64,000 bases of DNA from contig CM012955.1 in the NCBI GenBank assembly GCA_000181795.3, forward strand, positions 4,592,999 through 4,656,998, read 5' to 3'. Both the position numbers and the translations under genes were made by a program. Position 1 is the first letter of the stretch; each line of letters starts with the position of its first letter. The stretch is from Trichinella spiralis (Eukaryota > Nematoda > Enoplea > Trichinellida > Trichinellidae). The notes under the pieces were generated by a model. It was not told where the DNA came from, searched no databases, and saw only the letters and a program-made list of their open reading frames with translations. Shown here one piece after another: positions 18,004 through 31,223 of the stretch.

Positions 18004-20157
18004 ATGGAAGAAGGAAACAAAATTTCCGTGATAAAGCTAAACGTAGGAGGCCACTGCTATATGACAACATGGAAGACATTAAACAGCTATAGCAGCTTAG
18101 CCCAGAATATTGCCAACGGAACAGTTGGAGAAATATCCACGGACAAATGTAAAAATGATGATCCTGAACTGGTATGCATGTTTTTTTTCTTATTTTGAAA
18201 TTCATTTATGCTAATTTTAAAATATCAACATTTCAAAAAATATCACACGTACAGAAGGTATTTTCAAATAGCGCAATTGTAAATTGAACTAGATAAATTT
18301 GAAATAAAGAAAAATTTTAAATTCAATAACAAATCATCTCATATTGAATAAATAAAATAGTGTTCAAAACTGCTGACAAGGCAGTGGATGTTTACTATTC
18401 GGATTTTGTTTCCATCAGCAATAAAACAAACTATACAAGTTTTTGAAAACGTAAAAATTTTGACACACAGCTGATGGCTAACAAGAGAAGTTTCACAAAT
18501 ATTTGAAGTATTTTAAAAATTTATAAAACAACCGAGTTCAGGAAGGTCAGAATATGAGCTATAAAAAGGGTCCAAATAACCAACTCCCCGTTGAAATCTG
18601 CGCAATAAATTAGACAAATGTAAAACATTGCTGATTTTGATTATCACTTTTATTTATACTGTTAGCTTCTATTTGCAAAAAATAAATTGTTAATTTATGA
18701 CCAAAAATGTAAATATATTTTAAAAATATAATCAGTTTTTGAACCAATCTTATTCAAGAAAGCTAATCATACATTTCTAAAATGTTTCAGCTCGTTTGAG
18801 CATATTAACATTGATATTTATGATTTTACATACTGTCATAATTTATAATTCCATTTGTTCAAAAACAACACATTAAAAATATTAATGATGGTACAACACT
18901 TCATTATCTAGTGACAAACTTATTATAGTTAAGTTAATAATTATTATGTATATGTATACAGTAGTAAACCTATGATTAAAACACTACAAAATTGAGGCTA
19001 CTATTACAAGTACCATAATATTTTCAAACGTAAATTGATAAATGAAAAACAAATAATGAATGAAAATATTTATTTAATAACGTTCCATTACAATAAAGTT
19101 TGTTATCATATATAGATAAATAATGTGTTAGTATTAATGTCATTAACCATTCGTTTCCCATCATGTTATGATTATGATTATTATTATTAGATGCAAATTT
19201 TAAGTCAATTTAAATTGTGCAGATGTACATCTTGATTTCCATTTCTTTCTTTTTTCAAGGAAAACAATGGAACAACTCCATATTTATCATGTTTTATCAA
19301 TCGAAATGGAAAACTGTTTCGATATATTTTAAATTATATGCGCAATGAAGAACTGATTTTACCGGATAATTTTAAAGAATACAAAGCATTGTTTGAAGAA
19401 GCGCTATTTTTTAATTTAAAAGATCTCTCAGCGAAAATACAGCAGAAGCACTTGTGCACATTTCCTCACGTTTACAAAACACTAGAAAACGGTGGTAAGT
19501 TATTTTTACACTTTACAAAATCATCTTCTGCATAAAAGCTGTTTCCAGTAGAAAATATCTATATATTTTACTGGAGTAGAAAATATTTTAAGCCTATCTT
19601 ATCTATTGTACAACTTTGCATAGTTAGAAGAATGCTTATATCAAAATGTTTTTCCTGTTCGAATGTAAAACGGACTAAACTGAATTATAAATACATATAA
19701 TTATGATTCATGTAGAAAAAATTGAATATCTGCATTATGTATATACTTTTTTCCTTGTAATATTGTATCTTTTGCAGAAAGACGTTCCGGATATATAACG
19801 CTCAGCTATCGTGTAGCATTTACTTCAATGCCGCAAAGCTTTGTTGAAGGGGGTTTCAGAAAACTTAATCGCATAAGTGTCTGTGGAAAAGTATGCCTGT
19901 GCAGAGAAGTGTTCCAAGAGATGCTGAACGAAAGTCGAGATCCGAATTGTGAAAGCGAGGATAAATACACAACAAGAATGTTTCTAAACCACTGCAGTCT
20001 GGAGCATGCATTTGACCGCTTAGCTGAGAAAGGATTTCGGCTTGTCTGCTGCAATACAGCCATGCCAACTGTTGGCACTGACCATCATTCGAATTCTTTT
20101 GAAATTGAAGAAACACGTTGGAATCACCAAGTTGAACATGTTTTTGTGAGAGATTAG
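18004..20157 (+). CDS. KCTD8/12/16-like BTB protein, copy 2
   Basis: Three exons (18004-18171, 19260-19494, 19778-20157) give about 260 residues. The T1/BTB domain is split by an extra intron: VIKLNVGGHCYMTTWKTLN in exon 1, then FINRNGKLFRYILNYMRNE and LILPDNF in exon 2. Exon 3 is the H1 domain: SGYITLSYRVAF, FRKLNRISVCGK, EMLNESRDPN, KYTTRMFLNH, LEHAFDRLAEKGF. It is the tandem neighbour of copy 1, and both end in a V/I-F-x-R-D motif. It is the more diverged copy: the invariant-looking IGYRGS is LSYRVA, and the linker between BTB and H1 is only about 30 residues. Retained LNESRDP and the preserved fold length argue for a working gene that may differ in G-beta-gamma binding. Confidence 0.92.
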
Positions 20158-22869
20158 AAAAGCAATCATCAATCAAGCAAAGCAAAAGTTGCTTTGTTTC
20201 CAAAATATAGATACAACATTAAATGTTTAGTCGTGACCTTAATTCATATATTGCTGAGGCGATCAAAAATGGCTTTTCAATGAATTTCTCATGACTTGTC
20301 ACTATTTCACAACAGAGAAAAAACAACGTGACCCAAGAAATTTCACTTCATGCTATTTATGAATTGCTGATGATGTGTGCTCATTTATAAATAAACAGAC
20401 AAACAAACACAATTAAAACCATAATGTAAAAATCAAAAGCTAAAAATAGATACTCAAAAGTTATTCTGACTGAAAATTATAATTTTGGGTGTTCTTTTTT
20501 TAATTATTATTTTACGCTTCAAAATACTTCAAGCACGTAAAACCGCTTTATAATGCAATTTAGTTGAAATATTAAAATTAAAGAAAAATCAAAAAACCGA
20601 TCAAGAGAATGTTGTTTCTATCCAAAATACACCGTCATTCAAAGAAAAAAACCAACAGCCTCCACTTATTCTATACTGTTTTTTAATCAGCAGTTAATTT
20701 TAACCAATTCTACTTACAATTCTGCTTCAACTACCGACCAGTTGTTCAGTTCATCGGATAATTTCATTTTTTAATGATAATTAAGCAGGCTATAAGCATA
20801 CTGTCTTCATATTAATAATTACAGAAAGATTTTTCAATTCTACAAATCATTTATTCATCTTATACGATTTTTGAATGCTACATTGAATCGAATGTTTGAA
20901 ATGTTGAAATTGGAGGTTGAAAATTGAATCAGAAAAGGTAATAGGACTAAATCTTTTGAAATCTTTAAACAAATTACACAATCGTTGGCAATTCTTTCAA
21001 CAGCTTCAAGTTCTTTATCCAGTCGGCGTTTGAGCATTCTAGCTCACAGAAAGAAAACAAATAAATGTTTTGTTTTACAAGTAAGCAGTTTAAAAATCTC
21101 TAAGCATTACTCTCAGTTGCACAATCAATCTGCATTCAAATAACAGATTCAACTCAATAAAATTGAGACTACTGTAGTCTAAAAATAAAAGAACACGATA
21201 CAGTAATGCAGTGTAATATCTAGTGCATTTGTAGCTGAGCATATCTGTCTTATTTTAGCTCGAGGACTGAAACTTCCCACATCGTGATGATAATTCAAGC
21301 AAATGAACTGTTATATATTTCTCTCATTGTTCGTACAACAACTTTTACTTCAGCCTCAACGTTCAAGCAGAAAGCATGAAAGCAGTAGAAAAGAAAAGAA
21401 AAGAAAAGAAAATATAACCATCACTAGCAAGCAGTTCAAGATATTCAAGATACTGTTGACTGATTTTGTCATGCATCTCATTTGAATTTCCAAAAAATTA
21501 ACGACTATGGTAAAATTGAATTACAACGGCAATGTCATTTCAGTCACAAATGGATAAAATTCAATTACAACTTGCACTGGTTTTCGATTGAACAAAAAAG
21601 ATTTTTGCATCCCTATTCTGTTTTAAAAATGATAATCATAATTTCAGCAGATCTAACCAATTTTGCCAGTTTTGCTAATTAATTAATTAATCGGTCTATA
21701 ATTTAACATTTTAAACTTGCACGTTTTGCTCAAATAAACTTCATTCAACAATTTCCAGACCAAATTTCATGCAATCAATCAGTTAATCATTATAATAATT
21801 TTGAAAAATCGCAACAGATATAATGCAAATTTCTATACACTGATAAAATGCATTCATTTCGAAATATGAAACTCAACAATAAGAACACTATCGAGACATG
21901 CGTGTCTAATGATTCTAATGATGATTATTAAAATTATCTACCGTATCAAAGTCATTGCTAAATTTCATTTCCTCTTGCTCCACAAAATTAACTGCATAAC
22001 ATTTTTGAAGCTTATCGATATATATATATATAACTGCATTTTATTGTATCATTTTAAATATTTACTTTTCCATAAATTTTCTTTTTTGCACAATTATCGA
22101 CAATTTAAACTAAATTCTAAATAATAATAACAACATTTTAATAATAATTTAAAGTTCAAACAATATAAATAATAGAAGCACCGTAGCAGTTTACAGAAAA
22201 CATAAAAGTTCTAATTTAAAAAAGCTGATAATTGTTTTTTAATATTTCAAACAGAAAATTATACAATCCTCGCATCTGAGTATTGATTTTTCTAAAGAAA
22301 AAAAACCATTTTCCTTGTTTTAGGCTTAATTTCTCATCAGGCATTGTTTTTTATTTATTAAATATATAAATTACTTATGAGATATGAGACAATAGGTTAA
22401 ATGAGAAAACTGCACCGTCCAAGTTGCACGCTTGATCTCGTTGATAAAACGTGACTTATTTAATATATTCGTGTTTGTTTTTGGTAATTAGCAATGATGA
22501 TAAGCAAATTTTCCAATCTCAAACAACGCTAAATGCTTGTTTCATTTCTGCTTTTGCTATTTCACAGCAACTAGCACCATCTGTGTGCACTTCTGTACGC
22601 GTGTATGCTAATTTTGCAAGTAAATAAAAATAATAATTCTGGAAACACTAATCGAAAGATAAATCTGTTTGAAATTTGACTGTTCAATACATAATAAATA
22701 TGAAAAACAATCATATTTGTGAATAAAGTAGTGAATTTCAAATACATTCTGTTTTATCTATTTTTAAAGAGAAACACTAATTTGTTTTAAAGTGTCGCTA
22801 AATCGGTGATGTGGTTATGCTTTCTGCTAGGGAAAGTGGGATATGAATTTAACATATGCATGCGCTAAA
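20158..22869. other. Intergenic spacer upstream of the ETS gene
   Basis: AT-rich, with a (TA)n run near 22018-22030 and an AAAGA/AAAAG run near 21390. No RNA gene, transposon or coding exon was recognised. Short open frames are low-complexity. Confidence 0.55.
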
Positions 22870-23241
22870 TGTTGACCTGTAATTAGTGTTAAACGCGTGT
22901 CTAGCAGACGTAGGTGAATTTTTAATGGACCCAAAATGGTCAGACCTAGGCAAGGCGCGTGCGAACGCCCTCTGTTGCACAACAGCACCAGCCAGAAGCT
23001 GCTATCATAAATCGATCGCTATCTTGGGGCCGGATCTGCGACAAAGAGCTCACGCTGGTAAAGACGACAATGCCAACCTAGTAGAATTGCGGACGCCAAT
23101 CAGATCACGGAACTACGTCGAGTCCGGTTTAAGCGGTCCGCATGAATGGGAACAAAGCGGCTTTGCACCAAAGTCATTTTGACACATTACCTTATACAAA
23201 ATCTGAAAGCAACGTTGGCCAGAAGTTCGTATCTAGTAGTA
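22870..23241 (+). other. GC-rich leader: probable 5' untranslated exon of the ETS gene
   Basis: A roughly 370 bp island near 50% GC stands out from flanks near 30%. It ends at CTAGTA/GTAAGT, a strong donor, and the next acceptor (TGTTTCAG at 23350-23357, after a TG microsatellite) opens the first coding exon of the ETS gene. The open frame from 22925 (MDPKWSDLGKARANALCC and on) stops at 23180, before the donor, so the island is best read as leader sequence. A structured RNA or a separate small gene remain alternatives. Confidence 0.4.
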
Positions 23242-23317
23242 AGTAACAGCATTTGCTGAAAGAAATACACTTTATCTTACACTAACGAGATCATATATCT
23301 TATTGTGAACTTAATAT

Positions 23318-23355
23318 ATATATGTGTATGTGTGTGTGTGTGTGTGTGTGTGTTT
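23318..23355 (+). repeat. TG/TA microsatellite in an intron
   Basis: A (TA)n run followed by about eleven TG units sits just before the acceptor TTTCAG of the first coding ETS exon. It takes the place of the usual polypyrimidine tract. Confidence 0.85.
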
Positions 23356-23378
23356 CAGGCTTAATTGCAGCAGAAGCC

Positions 23379-26300
23379 ATGGACACAGCGGTGAAAGGAG
23401 AGCCAGCACAATCATTTTCACTTGACAGTGCTTTTACAGAGTTTCGGTCTAACTTCTACGATCCCGGAGATTTAGGATCGTTAGCAACAAGACTAGGATG
23501 GAAAATGTCTTCACCGGATTTGGGCGTGACTGGAACATCAACCGTTTCACATACACCGGCCATGTTAGTACAATCAGCAACTCCATCAGCTGGTTTCAAT
23601 CATGTATCAAGACCCTGTTTTCCATGTCCAACATTACATCTGAGCACACGACATAGCATGAACGTCGGGCATTCAGGTAAATGGATGAAAAAGAATTTTT
23701 ATAATCGTTGCAGACGTTTTCATTTATAAACATACGTAAATTTGAAAGTTAAATGCCAAACTAAGACAACAAATAAGATTCAATAAGCACACTTACAATA
23801 TTCACGCTTACACTTTCAGATTCATTTTTCACATACGCTATTTTAGTAAAGCTAACTCACAAAAAACTAAATATCACAATAGTTCTTTGAAACAAGATAT
23901 TAAATATTCTTCCAACTGAAGCTGCATCTGAAGAAATAAAAATCACGTCATTGAAGAAGAACTCCTTACGTGCGTGTTAAATCATAAAACTTTCAAGTTT
24001 GCAAATATTAATAAAGCATACTGATAAGTTTTCAAAACGGGACTATTCAATTTGTAAAATATAAGTCAAATAACCTTTGATCAATGGAAATTACAGGCAT
24101 TCTCTTTCATTGTTATACAGCAGCTAACGCTACATAGTTCATATTTAACTAATTCACTCTAAAATATTTGCCATTCTCAAGATCATCCATCATTTGTAAT
24201 GAATTTTTGATATGTTAATTAATTTATTTATATTTATAAATAATAGAAAGTTTGTTTCGGTTAATCATTTCGCTGCAAATGAAATGCAACACAAATTCTT
24301 CTCAATAAATTTACGCTCATCCAGATGCAGATATGCACACTTTTTGCTTTGAAATAAATTTACATGAATGCTTCGAAAAGTGCAATGCTATCATAACCCA
24401 TTCCTGAAATTGCATAGATGAAGCTACTTTTGCTTAATAATATTCATCATTCACATTTTTACAGGCATTACAAATGGCTTACTAATATCTGCTATTTATA
24501 CAACATCCCAGTTCTTGTCAAATGCTTTTTTAATGATGAAAAATGATGCAACTTTGTTCAGAAAGGAATAGTTACAAATGACAGTATTCCAAGTATAAGA
24601 TTTTTCATCTAAATACCCAAGACGTAAAAATAATATGGTTCATTGTAATTATCAAAGAGAATAATATATTAATGAATACTTCAAATAACTACTTGAAAAG
24701 CTTCACATTTGCAGCAAAGAAAGGCGTAGGATAAATTTATCAAAAAAAATTAGACGAATGACCATTAGAAATAGCATTATCTCACAGAGCAGTTTCTATT
24801 TTCATGTTTTCATATACCTGAAGTTACATGGGTTGATTTAGATATTTTTTCCTTCAAAGTGGATTTAACAAATTACTCGAGCTTACTTAAGATTATACAA
24901 TTGTAAAAGCCAACTTGTTTCAACTTGCATACAAGAAGTAATTTTTTGGATTTACTGTTTTGAATTATAAAATTATGTTGTTTTTTAAATATCCTTCGTC
25001 CTAAAATCCTAAATATTTTCTTGTCAAAAATGAAGAACTACAAAAGTAGAGCCGCTTGCATAGCTACAGCGTAAATTACAGTCGTTTTGCTATTGTTTCT
25101 AGAATTCTGCTTTGAGTCGATGAAATTATCTAAATAGGCTTTCTGCTTCCACTGAGTGCCTATAATTTTCAAAGCGTCAATACACTAATTGATCCTAATA
25201 TAGTGATCCCATTCTAATGAGCAGATCTGACAGACCAGAACTAAGAATCGGAATTTACCAAAACACGCCAAAATACCCAGTGTATGTATGTATGTATGCT
25301 TGCAAAATTTCCATATGATGTTTTCTCAGATAGGAATTACTTTGGATTCAATTTAAACCAGCTTGCGTGTTTAATTTTACCTTTTGAAAATTGCTTTCTG
25401 ACAATTGAATAAATTCAAAGAAAACAAAATTAGCAAAAGCAAAAAAATTACTCTTTGTTATGGAATTTGCGTAAGCAAAATAAAAAAAAGTAAAGCAAAG
25501 AAGAATAAAATGATAAAGATTGCTTTGCCAAATCTGATCACGTCGATAGCACTGTGGTGGGCAAAGGGCCACTTCAATCAACTCTGTTTTGTTCAATTAC
25601 GCAACTAGAGGGCCGCTAACGTCGTCAGAATAGCGAAAACAGCAATTTGCCCAATTTCAGAAAAAGAGCGTAACAAGCATGGTCCGGTGGCGGCAATCAA
25701 CGCCCCTCTTTTGGGCTTCGTTAGCCGTGCTAACATAGTCCCATTCTTGATTCACTCATCTAATTAGCGGTCCAGTTTTGAATGTGTGAAGTGACTGAAA
25801 TTTGTTCAGTGTCGGGGTTAAGGACTTTAAAGATACTCCAACAAAGGAAACTGAACTCAACCAAACATCAGTGAATCACAAGTGCAAGAAGGCCGTCGCC
25901 TACTTAATTGCCGACAAATTTTTGTCAAGGATAGAATATGATGCTTATTGCTGAACATCTCTTCATCGTACGGAAAATATTAGCTTCTTTTTACAGTACA
26001 AAATTTGATGTTGTTGTTTTTCAGATGCAGCTACTTCATTAGGACTTTGTTTTAATGTCTGATTTCGAAGAGAAGAATTTCAAACTGATTAGTAAAAGCA
26101 ATTATTAAATAAAGTATTTCATCATCAATTAATGTTAATAACAGATCGTAAGTTTCACCAGTTACAGCTGTCAGCTTTCTTGATCATTTTTCAATCTCAT
26201 TAAAATGATGCACTATTAATGAAAACAATCATCTTCACAAGCTTCTACAAGGAAGAAACATCACACCCTCATTACAATAAAAAGACTAAATATCCATGCT

Positions 26301-27647
26301 ATAATTATCTAATGCAATAATTCAGCATCTTCTGAGCATATGATACCATCGGTTTCATTAGATGAATACAGCATTTCCTTCGATGAAAACATTAGAGAGT
26401 GAAAAGCATTTCCTTAACTCTCATATATTATTTAATTGATATATATTTATTGTTGATACGAAAATACAGACATGAAAAAGCTTTCCATATTTTACGCTTC
26501 GAATAAACTATTAGCAAAACATTAAGTGCTTACAAAACACAACACTCGTTGATTGACCTGGATCAGATTCGAATAATGTAAAATTTGAAATATAACTTTC
26601 TGATAGGAATTTATGAAATTTTTCTTAATGCATTACGAGAGATTATGAACAAAAATTTAGTGAGCACGAAAGTAAGTGAGAAAATAAAATTTTTTTCTTC
26701 TTTGAATGTAATCATATTTAATTTTATGATTATTTTGAATAATTCTATATTTCTGTTGAATTTATTAGGAAACGGACAAATTCAGTTATGGCAATTTCTA
26801 CTAGAGCTTCTGTCCGATGGACGCAATATGGAATGCATCACATGGGAAGGCACTAATGGTGAATTTAAACTAGTTGATCCAGATGAAGTTTCTCGAAGAT
26901 GGGGTGAAAGAAAATGCAAACCGAACATGAATTATGACAAACTGAGCAGAGCGTTACGCTACTATTATGACAAAAACATCATCACAAAAGTACATGGAAA
27001 ACGTTATGCGTATAAATTTGATTTTCAAGGTAAAATGCATTCGCTAAGCTGAACATGACACTTCAATTAGTTAATCGTCAAAACAACAGTTTCATATATC
27101 ATTTTATGAAAAATAACAACAACAACAACAAAAGTAATAATAATAATAATTTTCTTTAAATATCTCTTTTCAACTTTTCATCAAATTAATATCTGTTAGA
27201 ACGTCAGACCTGTACCAATTAATTACCTTATTTCATTTCTCGTACTGTAAACACAGTTGTACAGTAATATGTTTAATGTTTTTTATTTAGATTTTCTATT
27301 TTGATAGCGTAAATTGTTGTAAATGCATTCCAGGTATCGCACAAGCAATACAATCACAGACAGGCTCTTCAGCGACAGAAATGTTCGCCCATTCGGCAGC
27401 TGTTAGACTAACAAATGAATTTACTATGCAACAACCTCCAGGAATCAATGGATGGTCAAGTTATCCACGACCCATGAATCTGATGGCAACGCCTCTTACA
27501 AACAATCCTGCTGGTCTTTTCTCTGCTTCTGTGGGATATCCACATCTTGGCTCTCCCGGGGGATCATCTGCGCGCAATTTTCCATTTTGTTCAAGAACTA
27601 TGAACAACTCGGGATGCAATTTTACAACCTACACTAGAAATTTCTAA
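23379..27647 (+). CDS. ETS transcription factor of the ERG/FLI1/FEV subfamily, FEV/Pet-1-like
   Basis: Three coding exons (23379-23676, 26769-27029, 27334-27647), all phase 1, give about 290 residues. Exon 2 is a complete ETS winged-helix domain: [41 protein letters not shown], the recognition helix [17 protein letters not shown] and [15 protein letters not shown]. The two arginines that contact GGAA are in RALRYYY. There is no pointed (SAM_PNT) domain. With FDFQGIAQA directly after the ETS domain and a Pro/Ala-rich tail, that resembles FEV/Pet-1 (nematode ETS-5) more than ERG or FLI1. FEV-type factors specify serotonergic and some sensory neurons. A 3.1 kb intron precedes the ETS exon and holds a GC-rich island that may be regulatory. 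The subfamily is certain; the FEV assignment is moderate. Confidence 0.93.
25605..25780. promoter_or_regulatory. GC-rich island in the ETS intron, enhancer candidate
   Basis: About 175 bp of GC-richer sequence lie inside an otherwise AT-rich 3.1 kb intron. It has an imperfect inverted repeat (GGCCGCTAACG near 25611 and CGTTAGCCG near 25721), a homeodomain-type palindrome CTAATTAG near 25761 and GGTCCGGTGGCGG. No open frame of note. Function is inferred from contrast and position; an alternative first exon is the main competing reading. Confidence 0.3.
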
Positions 27648-29198
27648 ACCCGGTCGATGTACTCTAGATTTCCCATATTTAAATAGTTCTCACTTGAAAG
27701 TTCTTGTAATTGTTGTAACAATATTACAGTTGCAGAATGATAAATATTGATACTGCATGCCCTGATAAATCACATGCGGATATAACGATAGTATATTTAA
27801 TTTTTACGTCGATGAAAAGCGATTTTCAGCTTTTTTTTTTCATTGAAATGGTATTTAGTACTTTAGAACAAGACATCGCAAAACAAATCACTCTATTTAA
27901 AATAGTTTATATATGATATTTAATAGGATACAATAAAAGTTAAATAAATCATCAGTGTAATAAGAATTTCATATGACACCCGTCCTGTTAACAAAAAATA
28001 CACTACAGTTCAAAGTCCGATCAAATTTTCACTTTAACAAATTTTGTTTTAAAACTAGTAGGGTTAAAATAACAAAGTACTTTTTTGGTTTTGGCAGCTA
28101 CTAAAAAACAGTCCAATATTATTAAATTAATAAGCCAAATAAAAAAATATGATTCTAGTTTCTGAATATTTATGCAAACTGATAAACACAGTGAGTCATA
28201 TTGGAAACTAAAATTATTCAAACTTGCATATATTAAAACTACCGTAAGAAAACACGTCATACAAAACTGTATGAATTACAGCAACTAGCCGTAGCTAGGG
28301 AAGATGTTTACAATTATAACAAAGCGATAATTAAAGAAAAAAAGATTAGTGAATATCTACTTTTTTTTATCCAGATTAAAAGTTGCAATATTAATAACCC
28401 ATAAGAAGTATTAGAGAGAGAGAAATGGGCAGCTGCGTTTGAAACTGTCAGTGAAAACAACCAAAAGAAAAATCTCTACTACAGAACAGTGTTAAAGTCT
28501 ATAAACAGTACAGACAACAAAAAATCAATGCTTGCAATAACATCTTTAAATAATTTACTAGCCAACAGCACTGACGACTAAGTATTGAGCAGAAATGAAC
28601 AGCCTCATTCAAAGTTCAAGTATCAATACAAACAGAGCAAAGAATCACTAGTGTAGAAAAGTACAAAAAGAACAAAAAGAAGAGCAAACCAACACGTTCA
28701 TCGATGAAATAAATCGCTAATAAACAACATTATCAAATGGTAGACGAACAAAGCAGAAAAAGTGAACCAGCAGCACAACACAATGAATGCAAGCAAATAT
28801 TGAAAAATCTAACAAACAAAAAACAAAAATAGCAACGGAAGCTTACCTAACACGATGACAGTATAAGCTGCTGCGACATTGAGGAGATTGAAAAACACAA
28901 TATCAAAAAAAAGTTGAGTTCATTTGGAATAGCCGCGCCCGCAAAGTAAAAATCACGTTACCACAATCATAAGTCAAATGATAGGTATAGTAACAGGTAA
29001 AATTCAATTCTCATGTACATCAAAAAAAATTTTTTTTTAATTTATTTTTATTATTATAATTTTATAATAATTCATAATAAAATTGAAAATATATGAACAG
29101 TAATAATAATAAATAATATATAATAAATGTTAATATAAGATGATCAAATTAGTTTATAGGTTAAAATTAGGTTAATTGGATCACATAATTTGCATATT
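27648..29198. other. Intergenic spacer between ETS gene and family copy A
   Basis: Convergent spacer: the ETS gene ends on the plus strand and copy A ends on the minus strand. The part from 28430 to 28870 is A/CAA-rich. No gene or RNA was recognised. Confidence 0.55.
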
Positions 29199-30193
29199 TC
29201 ATTTCTGCTTCGGGAAAGCCGCCAATGCGTCTTTCGTGCCTCCAATAACAAATAATCCAAACTGCAACGGTGGGTCAGCAATTTTCAATTTAAGTTCCTT
29301 TTCTATATCTCTGTCTGCAAATACAACGACTCTTCTTTCCGCTGAACGCAAACAAATTTTTCTTATCGAATCCAACGCATTGTGCAGGCGGTCATCAAAT
29401 GCAGCGCTTCTTTCACCACTGCAGTTTTCTTGAAGCTTCAGTGAACTTCTGAAAAACAAATTTACAAACTTTTCACATTTTTTAAAAGTATAGACTCTAT
29501 ATCACTTTATTAAGATTATTTTGAATATCTACGAGAAAAGATAAAAATTTTCATCTTAATCTAAGCATAGAAAGGATATACTCGAAAATTATCTAAAATT
29601 GGGCTGTAAAGTTCATCTGTAAAAATTCAATTCATACTTGTAGGTTTCATCAATACGATGTCCACGCTGAACAACGTATGATCGAAGTTGGTTGCGCAAG
29701 TAATCATCTTCGCCTAATTCACTCAAACCTCCTTCAATTTTGATATTCAAAGTTCTCCATCCATTTTTGACTCCACCTTCGTACCCTTGTAAAAAAATCA
29801 GCAAATTATCATATACATGATGATCATTTGTATTTGCATAATGTTACCTTCAATGAAGTTAATAGCTGCAGCAACACACTTGAAGCTCGGCTCGCAAATC
29901 ACATCGGTGATATTTAAGCCCGCATCACATGATGCTGCACCCATAAGGCGGGATTTTCTTTCAACCAGTGGAACGTACGGGCCGTTCCATAATGCCTCGT
30001 TTTCCCCTAAAAGTGGTATACGGTCAGTATGTATTTCTTTATTCAAAGAAAGTTCATTACTGCATTAATGATTACCTGCACTGAGAAGTGGAAGAGATAC
30101 TTGGTTATCTCGAATCAAGATGAACCACAGCATCGAATTAGGATCCTCATAATAAGCAGAGGAGCGAAGAGAGGAAACTTCGATTTCAGACAT
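29199..30193 (-). CDS. Unrecognised four-exon family, copy A
   Basis: Four exons on the minus strand (30193-30076, 30007-29846, 29785-29638, 29448-29199; phases 1, 1, 2) give about 225 residues. Exon 1 has MLWFILIRDNQ. Exon 2 has LNITDVICEPSFKCVAAA and ends NFIEG. Exon 3 has LNIKIEGGLS and RGHRIDETYK. Exon 4 has RRVVVFADRDIEKEL. No signal peptide, membrane segment or known domain is visible. Acidic and hydrophobic residues alternate as in a small alpha/beta protein; conserved VVVF and NITDVI look like buried strands. Copies B-E share these exon borders and motifs. This copy lies 19 kb from the others and is the most different in exon 1, lacking the FDSW-type motif. I do not know its function. 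Intact splice sites and frame indicate a functional gene. Confidence 0.8.
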
Positions 30194-31223
30194 GCTTACA
30201 GGTCTGCTCACAACACAACAATCTCGATGTATGAAATGAAAACTGAATTCACTCCTGTATTTAGTGTTTTAAATTTAAACAATTGTTCTTTAAAATAAAT
30301 TTAAACTTTTCAAGTTTAAAAGTTTCTTAATAATACACCAATGGTTATTGCCGTCTAGTAGATATTTTAAAGAATATAATTAGAACTACTAATTCAATTA
30401 AGCATTATTCAAAAAAGTACAGTCATTTTTTTTATTTGGCATCTTTTCTTTCGCATTGCCATTTTTCTTGCAATTGTATTTGCAGCTCTGTATCTGCAGA
30501 AAAACGAGTGGATCAGTTGATTCTTTTACATCTAGAGTCTAGAATCTAAGCATATATATATATATATATATATATATTCAAATTTATTTCAATTTTTTTC
30601 ACACAATCGTCCTCTGTCGCAAATGAACACTGTACTGCTTTTCAGAATATACGCAAGTTGCATGGGAAAATTTATAAAATCATGCGAGCAAATATGACCA
30701 TTTAATTTCAACATGCAGACAACAGAATTGCGTTAATTCATAAACTATAGAAGAACGACTTCGTCAAATGAAAGAAAGCTTAAAATTGAATTACATTTGC
30801 TAACTGCATCATAAACTAATTTGTTGGATAGATTCCTTTTACAGAGAGAAGTTTTACAAACTGTCATCATATCCTCTGAATATGTTTGTTAGGGTTTGAT
30901 TTAAACAAACTATATACTGCTGAATAATAATGTTTCACAATATTTTATAATTTATTTTCATGATCGAATGGGAAAAGAAAAAAAATCAAAGAGAGAAAAA
31001 AAGGAACTCCAATAATAAAACACTGACATGCTTCGATTGTATTTGGGTGGGAAAAAATCATCCATCAATTCTATCAAATGGATGAATACTGTTGTCGCAG
31101 AATAAAAGAGTTGTGAAATTTGTATTTTTTTTAATCAATAACCAAACGCCAGCAAAACAGGTACGATGCAGACTAGCAGTGCAAAAATGCATGCATTACG
31201 TACGAGTCTGAGTCTGAGCATGC
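30194..31223. other. Intergenic spacer between HADHB and copy A
   Basis: Upstream region of copy A (minus strand), so its promoter should lie just above 30193. It includes a (TA)n microsatellite at about 30552-30577. No other feature was identified. Confidence 0.55.
30552..30577. repeat. (TA)n microsatellite
   Basis: About thirteen uninterrupted AT/TA units, read directly. Confidence 0.9.

Noticed and set aside
22870-23241. GC-rich island considered as an rRNA or other structural RNA fragment
   Set aside because: No stretch that I could match with confidence to conserved 18S, 28S, SRP or RNase P motifs; position and splice donor fit a leader exon better.
25348-25608. Overlapping 82- and 67-codon frames on opposite strands
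   Set aside because: Lys/Phe-rich low-complexity sequence in the ETS intron.
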